Shown: positions 1 through 8,453 of the stretch, in pieces
Numbering within the stretch: position 1 is the stretch's first letter
How the letters are laid out: every line of letters starts with the position of its first letter
Assembly (NCBI GenBank): GCA_002483445.1
Contig: DLHY01000021.1
Coordinates: 1 to 64,000 of the forward strand
Length of the DNA stretch: 64,000 nucleotides
Reading direction: 5' to 3'
Origin: Blastocatellia bacterium UBA7656
GTDB lineage: Bacteria; Acidobacteriota; Blastocatellia; UBA7656
Position numbers and translations under genes: made by a program
The notes under the pieces: model-generated
Seen by the model: only the letters and a program-made list of their open reading frames with translations
Databases searched by the model: none
What the model was told of the DNA's origin: nothing

Positions 1-4
1 GCAA

Positions 5-25
5 CGACAAGCTAGCAGCTTGTCG
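5..25. repeat. short palindrome (dispersed GCAAGCTG-like family)
   Basis: Perfect 9-bp arms (cgacaagct / agcttgtcg) separated by 3 bases. It resembles palindromes at 6949, 9947, 21700, 30588 and 30637, whose arms differ in sequence but stay complementary. No gene is seen in bases 1-191. Confidence 0.6.
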
Positions 26-60
26 AACATACAAGACGCAGAGGTTGCGCAGAGTTTTCT

Positions 61-84
61 TCTCTGCGTCTCTGCGTCTCTGCG
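61..84. repeat. 8-bp tandem repeat, unit tctctgcg x3
   Basis: Three exact copies of an octamer in the non-coding end of the window. The reverse complement of the same unit recurs at 57126-57150 upstream of the SurA-like gene, so this is a dispersed short tandem repeat type. Confidence 0.75.
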
Positions 85-191
85 GCAAAGTCCCCTCCCG
101 TTGACGCAGATTAGAATTGCTGTGAAGAGCCTCGGTTGAAGACAAAGTGTTCTGGCTCTCAACCCACAAAATCCGGCGGCACCAGAAATTC

Positions 192-1430
192 TTAATCGTT
201 CGTCTCTCGCGAAGCGACCATCGCGGGAGCCGCTATTTCGCTCCACTCTTTTTTGAACTGAACGAGGAGCCATCTCGCGCCCACGACCAGCCACAAAACT
301 ATGGCCGATGCAGCCATTGCAAACACCGCCTTGTATCCGACGAGCGGATTCTCGGCGCTGGCGAATATCGCCGCAGTCATACCGGCTGCCATCGGCCCTA
401 AAACCATTCCCAGACATCCGGCGGCATTGATGAGCGCCATCGATGTCGCTCTGCGGGACTGGTCTACCAGAGTCGATGCATAACAAAGAGTCGGCGCGAA
501 GAGCATCGCCGCGCCTATGCCGCCCATGATCATCACAAGCGGCAGCGCGCCGGCAGGAGAGTATCCGAGTAAAAAAATGGCGGCGGCGTAAAGAATCGAG
601 CCTGCGGCGACGAATATCGCTCGCGGCAACAGGGCGGAGAACCTCGCTATCGGGTACATCGAAAGCGCGAATGGAAATGTCAGCATCGCAAACAGCCACC
701 CAATCGCGCTGTCGCTCAACTGGTGAGCCTTGTGAGCGAAAAGAGAAAAGGTGACGATTATGCAGCCGACGGCGAATCGCTCTATGAAAGCGAGACCTAT
801 CGGAAACCATATCCGGCGATAACTGCGAACGAGCGCCAGCGACATCCGCTCGCCCGCCGCCTGCTCAATTCCGTCCTCGGAGAAAAGGGCTATCGCCGCG
901 ACGAGCAGAAAAATCATGCTGGCAAGAAGGTAAGGCGCTCTCCAATCGAGGCTCACTGCAAATCCGCCCATCGCGTTTCCAAAGGCGATGGCGAATATGA
1001 TCGCCGCGCCCGCCAACCCCATCGCGCGCCCGCTCTCTTTCGTGCGCCCCAGTCGCGCCGCTTCCGCAAGCAGGATGGTTGCGCCGCCGACATGAGCCAC
1101 GCCTTCGACGGCGCGCAACGACAGCACCAGCCAGACGGGAAGAGGCAAGGTCATGACGATGAGTAACAAGGCATCACTTGCGGCAAGCAGGGCAAGCAAA
1201 CGGCGCGGTCGTTTTACTCTGTCCAGATAAGCGCCGAGAAATGGAACTGTCAGAGCCGCGCCAGCCATGTTGACAGACATGAAGGCGTACATCGCCCATT
1301 CTTTCCCGGAGTGCAGGTTCGCAAACAGAGGACGAATGGCGGGCGTGAGCATCGTTGCCGGAAGCATCTGCAAAAAGACGAGTGAAGCTACAGCGCGGAG
1401 TCTTTGCGATATATTGAGGCCATCGCTCAT
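192..1430 (-). CDS. MFS transporter
   Basis: A polytopic membrane protein of about 412 residues with roughly twelve hydrophobic segments, consistent with a major facilitator transporter of the drug or sugar efflux type. The motif A-like loop after TM2 reads GAYLDRVKRPRRLL. I chose the ATG at 1430 (protein begins MSDGLNISQRL). An in-frame ATG at 1460 and a TTG at 1466 are possible, but they fall in a perfect palindrome that looks like promoter DNA. The gene is divergent from the NIPSNAP-like gene at 1701, and the shared spacer carries two palindromes suited to a local repressor. No regulator gene lies next to it. The substrate cannot be inferred. Confidence 0.85.
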   Translation of the reverse strand: MSDGLNISQRLRAVASLVFLQMLPATMLTPAIRPLFANLHSGKEWAMYAFMSVNMAGAALTVPFLGAYLDRVKRPRRLLALLAASDALLLIVMTLPLPVWLVLSLRAVEGVAHVGGATILLAEAARLGRTKESGRAMGLAGAAIIFAIAFGNAMGGFAVSLDWRAPYLLASMIFLLVAAIALFSEDGIEQAAGERMSLALVRSYRRIWFPIGLAFIERFAVGCIIVTFSLFAHKAHQLSDSAIGWLFAMLTFPFALSMYPIARFSALLPRAIFVAAGSILYAAAIFLLGYSPAGALPLVMIMGGIGAAMLFAPTLCYASTLVDQSRRATSMALINAAGCLGMVLGPMAAGMTAAIFASAENPLVGYKAVFAMAASAIVLWLVVGARWLLVQFKKEWSEIAAPAMVASRETND

Positions 1431-1454
1431 AAATACATTCTCTGAATGACAGTC

Positions 1455-1473
1455 AACCATATTCAATATGGTT
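1455..1473. promoter_or_regulatory. perfect palindrome at the MFS gene start, possible operator
   Basis: Arms aaccatatt and aatatggtt (9 bp each) are perfectly complementary around a single base. It sits 25 bp upstream of the preferred MFS start. Its position in a divergent promoter region suggests a dimeric repressor site. No bound protein is known. Confidence 0.45.
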
Positions 1474-1536
1474 TCGGCAAACGTGTTGATAGTTGAAATC
1501 AGACCCGCACTTGACGCCGAATGTCCGGGTATTATA

Positions 1537-1564
1537 AAAACCGACCGGCTGACCAGTCGGTTTT
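1537..1564. promoter_or_regulatory. TetR-like operator palindrome
   Basis: Outer arms aaaaccgac and gtcggtttt are perfect (9 bp each) around a 10-bp centre that also holds gaccagtcggt-type symmetry. Sites of the form accgac...gtcggt are typical of TetR/AcrR-family regulators. It lies between the divergent starts of the MFS gene and the 1701 gene, so it is not a terminator. This is an inference from pattern and position. Confidence 0.45.
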
Positions 1565-1700
1565 CCCATCATAGATGAACCTGATAAAAATGAGCATCGC
1601 ACAGGCAGGGAAAACACAGTCTGCTCGAATCTATAAGCACAAAAACGAGCCTGGTCATCGCGTACTCAACGAAACCTGAAAATGAAAAAGAGGCAAAGAT

Positions 1701-2318
1701 ATGTTCAGCATCTTCAATCGCCGAGATCATCAGATTCTATCCGTCGCAATCACCCTGATTGCCATAACCGGGTCGGCTCTTTGCGCTCAGTCAGGACAGG
1801 AGAAACAAACTCAGCAGGATCGACCCTTCAGAGGCGGGCTGAACCAGGTCAAAGATCAGGACTCTCCGCGCCCCGTGCGCAACGATGTAGCGCAAACGGG
1901 AGAAGAGATCGTCACGCTCCGTTACTTCAGGATCAAAAAGGGGACGTTCGATCAGTTTCTCAAAGCCAGTGTAGATGGAGTGTGGCCTTATTTTGAGAAG
2001 CTCGGCTCGCGCGTTTTAGGGATGTGGCAGGTCATCACTCCTGCGGGAGTCGATGGCGCTCCAATGGAGAGCAAAGACTACGATGAAGTCTATCTTGCCA
2101 CGCGCTACGCCAGCGTCGAACACTGGAAGGCATCGCGCGATACGGTGCGTCACGGCGGCAATGGGCCGGATTGGGTGAAATGCAAAGCGGCGCTCGATCT
2201 GCGTCAGAGCCTCACGCTTTCATCTCACGTCACATTTCTCAAAGGCCGTCTGGCTCCGGGCGGGCCGTATTTCATGCCGGGACTTGATGAGACTTATGAG
2301 AAGAAGCCTCCGAAATGA
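1701..2318 (+). CDS. secreted NIPSNAP-like protein
   Basis: A protein of 205 residues with a hydrophobic N-terminal signal segment (about residues 10-30, ending SALCAQ), so probably exported. From residue 60 a sequence of the type EIVTLRYFRIKKGTFDQF followed by a W-x-Y/F-x-K pattern resembles the dimeric alpha/beta barrel of NIPSNAP proteins, which often act on or bind small organic molecules. The start follows an aagaggc ribosome site. It opens a plus-strand row of secreted catabolic genes running to 8193. The family call is tentative and no catalytic residue can be named. Confidence 0.55.
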   Translation: MFSIFNRRDHQILSVAITLIAITGSALCAQSGQEKQTQQDRPFRGGLNQVKDQDSPRPVRNDVAQTGEEIVTLRYFRIKKGTFDQFLKASVDGVWPYFEKLGSRVLGMWQVITPAGVDGAPMESKDYDEVYLATRYASVEHWKASRDTVRHGGNGPDWVKCKAALDLRQSLTLSSHVTFLKGRLAPGGPYFMPGLDETYEKKPPK

Positions 2319-2366
2319 AAGTTCAAAGGCTTTTCTCTCATATTTTCCGTCATAAAGGAGAACACG

Positions 2367-3200
2367 ATGAAATATTCCAGAAGAGTTTTCTTGTGCAGCA
2401 TGGCCTTGTCAACTGCGCTGTCGAGACGGGCGGCGGCTCAAGGCGTGGTGAAGTACGTCCGGTATGAACGAGGAGGAAAGGTTTCTTACGGAGTCCTCGA
2501 TGGTGAAATCATAAAACAGATACGCGGCGGGCTTTTCTCTAACCGCGCGGAGACCGGAGTGAAGGTGAAACTCAGCGAAGTCAAACTGCTCTGGCCCTGT
2601 GAGCCTTCAAAGATTCTGGCCGTGGGCCTGAACTTCAAGAGCCATCTCGGCAGCCAGCGCGCGCCCGAAAAGCCCGAACTCTTTTTCAAGCCGCTCACGT
2701 CGCTCGCCGCGCCGGACGGCGATATAGTCATCCCTCCCGGCGCGCGCAACGTCCACTATGAAGGCGAACTGGTCATAGTCATCGGCAGGAAGACAAGGCG
2801 CGTCTCAGTGGATGAAGCCGCTGACTGCATCTTCGGCTTCACCTGTGGCAACGATGTGAGCGAGCGCGACTGGCAGCGCGGAGACCTGCAATGGTGGCGC
2901 GCGAAGGGGGCTGACACTTTCGCTCCGCTCGGCCCCGTCATCACCACAGGTCTCGATTACAGGAAGTCGCGTTTGCAGACGCGCCTCAACGGCGAAGTAA
3001 AACAATCACAACTCCTCAGCGATCTCCTGTTCGACGCTGTGGCGATTGTGAGTTTCACCAGTCAGTACGCCACCCTGCTACCGGGCGATGTCATCTACAC
3101 CGGCACGCCGGGAGCGACGAGCGCGATGAAGCCGGGAGACACGGTTGAAGTAGAGATAGACGGCATCGGCATCCTCCGCAATAAAGTTGCCGGTTCCTGA
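2367..3200 (+). CDS. fumarylacetoacetate hydrolase family protein, Tat-exported
   Basis: A protein of 277 residues. The N-terminus MKYSRRVFLCS is a twin-arginine signal ending about residue 25. The C-terminal two thirds is an FAH/HpcE fold. The metal ligands E132, E134 (YEGELVIVIG) and D163 (CGNDVSERDWQRGD) are visible, as is the late YTGTPG loop at about residues 249-254. Members hydrolyse C-C bonds in acylpyruvates or decarboxylate oxaloacetate-like substrates using Mg or Mn. A Tat signal on an FAH protein is uncommon, since most are cytoplasmic; here it fits the exported character of its neighbours. A good aaaggag site precedes the ATG. The substrate is unknown. Confidence 0.85.
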   Translation: MKYSRRVFLCSMALSTALSRRAAAQGVVKYVRYERGGKVSYGVLDGEIIKQIRGGLFSNRAETGVKVKLSEVKLLWPCEPSKILAVGLNFKSHLGSQRAPEKPELFFKPLTSLAAPDGDIVIPPGARNVHYEGELVIVIGRKTRRVSVDEAADCIFGFTCGNDVSERDWQRGDLQWWRAKGADTFAPLGPVITTGLDYRKSRLQTRLNGEVKQSQLLSDLLFDAVAIVSFTSQYATLLPGDVIYTGTPGATSAMKPGDTVEVEIDGIGILRNKVAGS

Positions 3201-3281
3201 TCTCTGCTCGCTCAGCCGATCTCTCAAATAGTCGAGCATTACTTTTTTACCACTGCCCCGAAGCGAAAGGAGACTCAAGGA

Positions 3282-4736
3282 ATGACGCGAAAGCATTCAT
3301 GTCTGATCCTGTTTCTTGTGACGAGCCTTGCTCTGGCGGGAGTGACAGGGGCGAGGACTCCGCAGCGAAGCCAATCCGGCGCGGCGCGCAGGCCCAACAT
3401 CGTTATCATCCTGGGCGATGATCTGGGATATTGTGACGTGGGGTTATACGGATGCAAAGACATCCCGACGCCGAATATCGATTCGATTGGCAAACGCGGC
3501 ATAGCCTTCACAAACGGTTATGTCACTGCGCCGGTTTGCAGCCCGTCGCGCGCTGCTCTCGTCACCGGACGTTATCAACATCGTTTCGGGTTTGAATTCA
3601 ACGCCGGCCCGTTTCAACGCGCCATCAACAATCAGGAGATGGGGTTGCCCACTTCGGAAATCACACTGGCTGAGGTGTTGAAGAAAGCAGGTTATGCGAC
3701 AGGGATGGTCGGCAAGTGGCATCTGGGAATGCACGAGAAGTTTCACCCCGTCCGGCGCGGCTTCGATGAATACTTCGGCTTTCTGTTCGGCGCAAACACG
3801 TATATCAATCCGCAGGCGGCGGGCCTGAAGAACGCTCAACCGGCGAGCAGCGATCCCAATCCGGGATGGCCGCGTAACCCGCGTAACCCGATCTATCGCA
3901 ATCAGGCTCCGGTCGAAGAAGAAGGCTATCTGACCGATGCCTTCGCGCGCGAGGCCGTCTCTTTCATCGAACGGCACAAACAGGAACCTTTCTTTCTCTA
4001 CGCGCCGTTCAACGCGCCGCATACTCCATTGCAGGCAACACAGAAATACCTCGACCGCTTTCAGCACATCAAAGACGAGCGCCGTCAGGTTTACGCTGCT
4101 ATGGTCAGCGCGCTCGACGATGCGGTAGGCGAAATTCTCAGAAAGCTCAGGGAGTCGGGGCTGGAGAAAGATACTCTGGTCGTCTTCGCCAGCGATAACG
4201 GATGCGCGACCTACACCGGGGCTTGCACGAACGACCCGCTTCGATTCGGCAAGCTCACACACCTCGAAGGCGGCTTCCGCGTGCCGTTCGCCGCGCAATA
4301 TCCCGCGAAACTGAAAGCCGGGATCGTCTATGACCGTCCAATCTCATCGCTCGATCTCTTCCCGACAGCAGTCGCCGTAGCGGGCGGGAAGATGCCGACG
4401 GATCGCGTCTACGATGGGGTCGACCTGATGCCGTTTCTGACAGGCCAGAAAAAGAATGCGCCGCACGAAGCCCTCTGCTGGCGCAACGGCGATAATGCCG
4501 CTGTGCGAAAGGGGAACTGGAAACTTTTTAAAGGCGGCGGGCAATACTGGCTCTTCGATCTGTCGAAGGACATCGGCGAGCAGAAGGATATGGCCGGCCA
4601 GTACCCTGAAATCGTCGAGCAGTTGAAGCGAGAGTTGGCGAAGTGGGAGGCGCAACTCAAACAACCGCTATGGCCGTGCCGCGAGGCCGCGGGCAACTGG
4701 GAATTTGAGGGAGTCAAATTGAGGATTTGTATTTGA
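3282..4736 (+). CDS. secreted arylsulfatase-type sulfatase
   Basis: A 484-residue alkaline-phosphatase-superfamily sulfatase. A signal peptide covers residues 1-24. The metal-binding start PNIVIILGDDLGY (about 38-50) is followed by C86-S-P-S-R90, the motif whose cysteine is converted to formylglycine by a sulfatase-maturing enzyme (not in this window). GKWHLG (about 144-149) and the later DNG metal ligands (ASDNG) are present, and the C-terminal sulfatase subdomain is complete. It hydrolyses sulfate esters of carbohydrates or aromatics outside the cytoplasm. An aaaggag site precedes the start, and the next gene begins 16 bp after its stop, suggesting co-transcription. Confidence 0.93.
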   Translation: MTRKHSCLILFLVTSLALAGVTGARTPQRSQSGAARRPNIVIILGDDLGYCDVGLYGCKDIPTPNIDSIGKRGIAFTNGYVTAPVCSPSRAALVTGRYQHRFGFEFNAGPFQRAINNQEMGLPTSEITLAEVLKKAGYATGMVGKWHLGMHEKFHPVRRGFDEYFGFLFGANTYINPQAAGLKNAQPASSDPNPGWPRNPRNPIYRNQAPVEEEGYLTDAFAREAVSFIERHKQEPFFLYAPFNAPHTPLQATQKYLDRFQHIKDERRQVYAAMVSALDDAVGEILRKLRESGLEKDTLVVFASDNGCATYTGACTNDPLRFGKLTHLEGGFRVPFAAQYPAKLKAGIVYDRPISSLDLFPTAVAVAGGKMPTDRVYDGVDLMPFLTGQKKNAPHEALCWRNGDNAAVRKGNWKLFKGGGQYWLFDLSKDIGEQKDMAGQYPEIVEQLKRELAKWEAQLKQPLWPCREAAGNWEFEGVKLRICI

Positions 4737-4752
4737 CCGGCGGTGAAGAGTG

Positions 4753-5988
4753 ATGATGCATCGACGCAGATTTCTGAAACATACATCGGCAGCTATAGGC
4801 GCAATGATGATGCCTCGCGCCGGGTTTGCGCTCATGAAAAACCCGACGGATTTGCGACAGCGTGCCGCGCAGATCATCCGTGAATACGATCATCAGGGTA
4901 TCCACCGCACAGGGACGAGAGTTGATGAACGATCAGCGCGATGGCTCGCCCGCCTCGCGCAAGGGTGCGGCGTCGCGCCATCGCTCGAACCCTTCACGCT
5001 AAACCGCGTTGATCCTCGTTCGTGTTATCTGCAAATCGGGAAACGACGGATCGAAGGATTGCCGATCTTTGACGGCGGCTTTACTGAGGCTGAAGGTGTG
5101 CGCGGCAGACTCGGCCCGTTTGACAGCGATGCTGAGATCGGGCTGATCGAGGCTCCCCCCAACGCCGAGTACACTCCGGCTTACGCGAAGATGCGGCGCG
5201 AGGCTCGGCATCGGGCAATCGTCATCGTCACGCGCGGCGCTCGCGCGGGTCTCTCTCCCATCAATGCGCCGCACTTCACCGAAAGCTACGGCCCGCCTGC
5301 TTTGCAGGTCTCAAGCCAGGAGGGTGAGTGGCTAAAGGAACAATCTGAGAAGAGAGCCGAAGTAATTCTGGTGACTCACGTCTCGCGCGTAAAAGCGCGG
5401 GCGTTCAACGTCACGGCCAGAATCAAAGGCGCTGATCCTGAGCTTGCTCCGCTGGTCGTTATGACTCCGCGCAGCGGGTGGTGGCATTCGGCCAGCGAAC
5501 GAGGAGGGGGCCTTGTCTGCTGGCTTGAGGTGATGCGCGCCCTGACGGCGGCGAAGCCCGCTCGTCATTGTCTGTTTGTCGCTTCGAGCGGTCACGAGCT
5601 TGGACACATGGGGCTTGATCATTTCATCGAGCATCATCACGGCATGGTCAAAGATGCGCGCGTCTGGATTCATCTGGGCGCGAATATCGGCGCAAGGAAT
5701 CAGCCCGGACATCGCTTGCAGACTTCATCCGACGATCTGGATAAACTGGCGATTGAAGCGATGAAGGCCGAGGGAGCGAGAGTTGATGAGGTCAGGCCGC
5801 GCGATGCCGCGCCACTGGGCGAAGCAGGCAACATCCATCGAGGCGGTGGTCGCTACATTTCGGTGGTCGGGCGCAACGGGCTGTTTCATCACAGTGATGA
5901 TCGCTGGCCTGATGCGGTTGATGCGGATGCGGTGTCGGCTTTTGCCGGAGCGTTTGTCAGAATCGCGCTGGCGATGGCACAGGGCTGA
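4753..5988 (+). CDS. Tat-exported M28-like peptidase family protein
   Basis: About 411 residues, beginning with a Tat-type signal (HRRRFLKHTS). GTG 4750 and two ATGs are tandem; I take the ATG at 4753. The fold resembles M28 aminopeptidases: the region WWHSASERGGG (about residue 245) matches where M28 enzymes carry metal ligands, and GHELGHMGLDHF (about 281-292) gives an HExxH-like cluster, with HHSDDRWPD near the end. Classic M28 ligands are not all clear, so metallopeptidase activity is likely but unproven. It lies 16 bp after the sulfatase. This suggests joint degradation of an extracellular sulfated glycoconjugate or peptide, which is an inference. Confidence 0.7.
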   Translation: MMHRRRFLKHTSAAIGAMMMPRAGFALMKNPTDLRQRAAQIIREYDHQGIHRTGTRVDERSARWLARLAQGCGVAPSLEPFTLNRVDPRSCYLQIGKRRIEGLPIFDGGFTEAEGVRGRLGPFDSDAEIGLIEAPPNAEYTPAYAKMRREARHRAIVIVTRGARAGLSPINAPHFTESYGPPALQVSSQEGEWLKEQSEKRAEVILVTHVSRVKARAFNVTARIKGADPELAPLVVMTPRSGWWHSASERGGGLVCWLEVMRALTAAKPARHCLFVASSGHELGHMGLDHFIEHHHGMVKDARVWIHLGANIGARNQPGHRLQTSSDDLDKLAIEAMKAEGARVDEVRPRDAAPLGEAGNIHRGGGRYISVVGRNGLFHHSDDRWPDAVDADAVSAFAGAFVRIALAMAQG

Positions 5989-6091
5989 AGCAGGAAAATC
6001 TCATCTTATCCCGCATCCATTTTATATCCGGGGCGAACATCGGGATGGCGAGATTGTGTCGCGCTTCAATATTTTCATGCTGAGTGAGGCA

Positions 6092-6877
6092 ATGGAAGTC
6101 GAGCCATCAATCATACTTTCTCTGGAAGATCACGACGAGCGCGGGCGTGTCGCCCGCATCTTCGTCGATCACCCTTCGCGGCTCAACATTCTCAACAGCG
6201 CGCTGATTGCGCAACTGACTTCCGTCCTCGACAGTCTGAAAGATGACGAGCGTCTGCGCGCGCTCGTGCTGACCGGCGCGGGAGAGCGCGCTTTCATCGG
6301 CGGCGCGGACATAAACGAGATGATCGATTTTGATGAAGATTCTGCTCGCGCTTTCATAACAGGTTTGCATCGGGCCTGCGCCGCGCTGCGCAAACTGCCG
6401 GTTCCGGTCATCGCGCGAATATCGGGTTATTGCCTCGGTGCAGGTCTTGAAGTTGCAGCTTCGTGCGACCTGCGCGTAGCATCTGATCGCTCCAGCTTTG
6501 GTATGCCCGAAGTCCGCGTCGGCATCCCTTCGGTGATCGAAGCCGCCCTGCTGCCGCGTCTCGTGGGATGGGGAAAAGCGGCTCAGTTGATTTACACAGG
6601 CGAGGCGATTTCCGCGAAGGAAGCTTTTGACTGCGGCCTGATCGAGCGCGTGGTTCCCCAGGAAGAACTGGACAGCGCGGTTGATGATTGGATCAAGGCA
6701 ATACTCGAAGCTGGCCCGCGCGCCATCCGATTGCAGAAAGCTTTGCTAGGCGAGTGGGAGAGGCTTTCACTCGACGAGGCCATCGAGCGCGGCATCGAGT
6801 CGTTCGCCGAAGCCTACAGGTCTGACGAGCCGCGCATACTGATGAAGAGGTTTCTTCAGCGCAAACGCAGCGAATGA
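6092..6877 (+). CDS. enoyl-CoA hydratase/isomerase (crotonase) family
   Basis: About 261 residues, cytoplasmic. The oxyanion-hole segments AFIGGADI (67-74) and GYCLGAGLE (112-120) are intact. Both crotonase acid/base glutamates are present at E120 and E140 (GMPEVRVG), so hydratase activity on a short-chain enoyl-CoA is plausible. The open frame extends upstream to 5783 in another gene, but the ATG at 6092, preceded by gtgagg, is the sensible start. ATG 6077 is an alternative. It lies about 100 bp after the M28-like gene on the same strand. The exact substrate is not predictable. Confidence 0.88.
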   Translation: MEVEPSIILSLEDHDERGRVARIFVDHPSRLNILNSALIAQLTSVLDSLKDDERLRALVLTGAGERAFIGGADINEMIDFDEDSARAFITGLHRACAALRKLPVPVIARISGYCLGAGLEVAASCDLRVASDRSSFGMPEVRVGIPSVIEAALLPRLVGWGKAAQLIYTGEAISAKEAFDCGLIERVVPQEELDSAVDDWIKAILEAGPRAIRLQKALLGEWERLSLDEAIERGIESFAEAYRSDEPRILMKRFLQRKRSE

Positions 6878-6900
6878 GCGAAAGCTGAAGGAGTCCCGTA

Positions 6901-6965
6901 GCGCAATGCGGTTAGATTGCGCCCTGAAAGTACGAAATTTGAAGCTCCGCAAGCTGACAGCTTGC
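6901..6965. repeat. composite palindromic repeat, copy C
   Basis: Two palindromes joined by a linker: gcgcaat / attgcgc (6901-6922) and gcaagctg-a-cagcttgc (6949-6965, perfect arms). The linker (ccctgaaag...gaaa.ttga) matches the reverse complement of the linker in the element at 30588-30657, so this is the same composite element in opposite orientation with different palindrome arms. It fills the gap between the crotonase gene and the CocE remnant. Confidence 0.65.
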
Positions 6966-6988
6966 GCCACTTTTCTGAAGGAGGAGTC

Positions 6989-7264
6989 ATGAAACGAATC
7001 GTCTGGTTGTTGCTCTTTGCTTTGATGAGCGCGTCCGGGTTGCGCCTTGCGGCTCAAGAGTCTTCCACAGGATCGATTCTGCCCGCGTCCGCGCCGTTCA
7101 ATGCCTCGACCGTCATGATTCCGATGCGTGACGGCAAACAGCTTGCTGCGGATGTGTACGTTCCCAAATCTGGCGGCAGGTTTCCCGTCGTGCTGGTTCA
7201 GACTTCTTACAACAAGAATCATCTGCATGGAAGGAGAACACAATTATGCAAAGATCAGGTCTGA
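6989..7264 (+). pseudogene. truncated CocE/NonD (S15-type) hydrolase remnant
   Basis: A good gaggag site and ATG open a frame with a signal peptide (MKRIVWLLLFALMSASG) followed by the start of an S15/CocE hydrolase: about residues 35-75 contain MRDGKQLAADVYVP and PVVLVQTSYNK. Homology stops near base 7222, directly before the ribosome site of the next gene, and a short unrelated tail runs to the stop at 7262-7264, overlapping that gene by 19 bp. Family members are several hundred residues long, so this is an internal deletion that left the promoter, ribosome site and signal sequence. The catalytic Ser, Asp and His are all missing. Confidence 0.75.
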
Positions 7265-8193
7265 CTCTTTCATTCCTCTTCATCTTTTGTCTGGCCCCTG
7301 TCGTTTCAGCAAGCCAGATGATCGACGGCAAGGTCGAAACCAGACTCGTGCCTGCTCCGGTGGAATACGCCGCGCTGTTGCCTGACGGGTATGAGCAGGC
7401 GAAGGATTTGCCTCTGCTCTTTTTTCTGCATGGCGGCGGCGGCGACAAGAGTTTCCTTGCGCGAATGCGACCGACCATCGACGACATGTGGAAGGCGGGC
7501 GCGCTGCCCCCGATGGTCATCGTCACGCCGAGCGCAGGGCGTTCGTTTTATATGGACTACAAGAACGGCTCTGAGAAGTGGGAGACCTTCATCGTCACCG
7601 AGTTCCTCGATCTTATGCGCGCGAAGTTCAAAGTCACGCGCGAACGCAAAGGCACGCTGCTCTTCGGCATCTCGATGGGCGGGATGGGCGCGCTGCGGAT
7701 CGGATTCAAGCACACGGAACAGTTCGGCGCTCTGGCGGCAATGGAACCTGGCATCGATCCTGTGCTGAAATGGAAAGACCTGTCATCGCGCTATAAGTTT
7801 TATCGCGGGCAGGAATTGATGGAAACGATATTCGGCAAGCCTTTTGACGAAGCCTACTGGGAAGCAAACAATGTCGCTTCGATTGCTCTCGCGAGAGCCG
7901 ACCGCCTGCGCGCGTCAGGGCTTGGCATCTACATCGAAGCCGGAGATGAGGACGCTTTCTACCTCCACGAAGCGACGGAGTTTCTGCATCGCATACTCTG
8001 GGATCAGAAGATTCCGCATGAATATCATCTGGTGCGCGGGGCCGATCATGTCGGGCGCACCATTCGGCCTCGCGCGATGGAAGCTCTCGCATTCCTCGCG
8101 CGTATGCTCAACCCTCCGCCGCCCGACCCGGAAGCAGAAGCGACGCGCAAACGGCTTGAGCCTTTGAAGAAAGCGGCTGTAAGGAAACCCTGA
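7246..8193 (+). CDS. secreted alpha/beta-hydrolase esterase
   Basis: A 315-residue putative esterase of the enterochelin-esterase/esterase-D type. A signal peptide covers residues 1-23. Other features are an oxyanion HGGGG turn (about residue 65), the nucleophile elbow G-I-S-M-G-G (about 143-148) and a late GADHVGR histidine near residue 267. It likely cleaves carboxyl esters outside the cytoplasm. The start has an excellent ggaaggag ribosome site, which lies in the tail of the CocE remnant, so the deletion may have placed this gene under the remnant's promoter. It is the last gene of the secreted-enzyme row. Confidence 0.85.
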   Translation: MQRSGLTLSFLFIFCLAPVVSASQMIDGKVETRLVPAPVEYAALLPDGYEQAKDLPLLFFLHGGGGDKSFLARMRPTIDDMWKAGALPPMVIVTPSAGRSFYMDYKNGSEKWETFIVTEFLDLMRAKFKVTRERKGTLLFGISMGGMGALRIGFKHTEQFGALAAMEPGIDPVLKWKDLSSRYKFYRGQELMETIFGKPFDEAYWEANNVASIALARADRLRASGLGIYIEAGDEDAFYLHEATEFLHRILWDQKIPHEYHLVRGADHVGRTIRPRAMEALAFLARMLNPPPPDPEAEATRKRLEPLKKAAVRKP

Positions 8194-8198
8194 AATAG

Positions 8199-8325
8199 GA
8201 AATGCGGAATGCGGAGTGCGGAATGGAGGACGTATGCGCCAACAGAATTTGAGAGCAAACGATGAAGTTCTTTTCTCGCGGATTATATCAATACTCCGCA
8301 CTCCGCACTCCGCACTCCGCATTCG
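8199..8325. repeat. paired inverted heptamer arrays (gcggaat/gcggagt)
   Basis: Three heptamers of type gcggart (8204-8224) lie 6-10 bp after the esterase stop. The reverse-complement array ctccgca x4 lies at 8294-8323. The two arrays can pair into a long stem enclosing about 70 bp. No gene is seen between 8194 and 8453. It could act as a transcript end but lacks a clear T run. Confidence 0.65.
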
Positions 8326-8453
8326 CTGATGGAAGCCGCACGGGTCAGCCCCGTATGGATCGGCGAGCAGACTTCGCCGAGGAAGAGCCGTTGAACGAGA
8401 GATTAGCTTCGAGATGATCAAGGCTGAAATACACGGCCCTCTTGATCGAGCAA

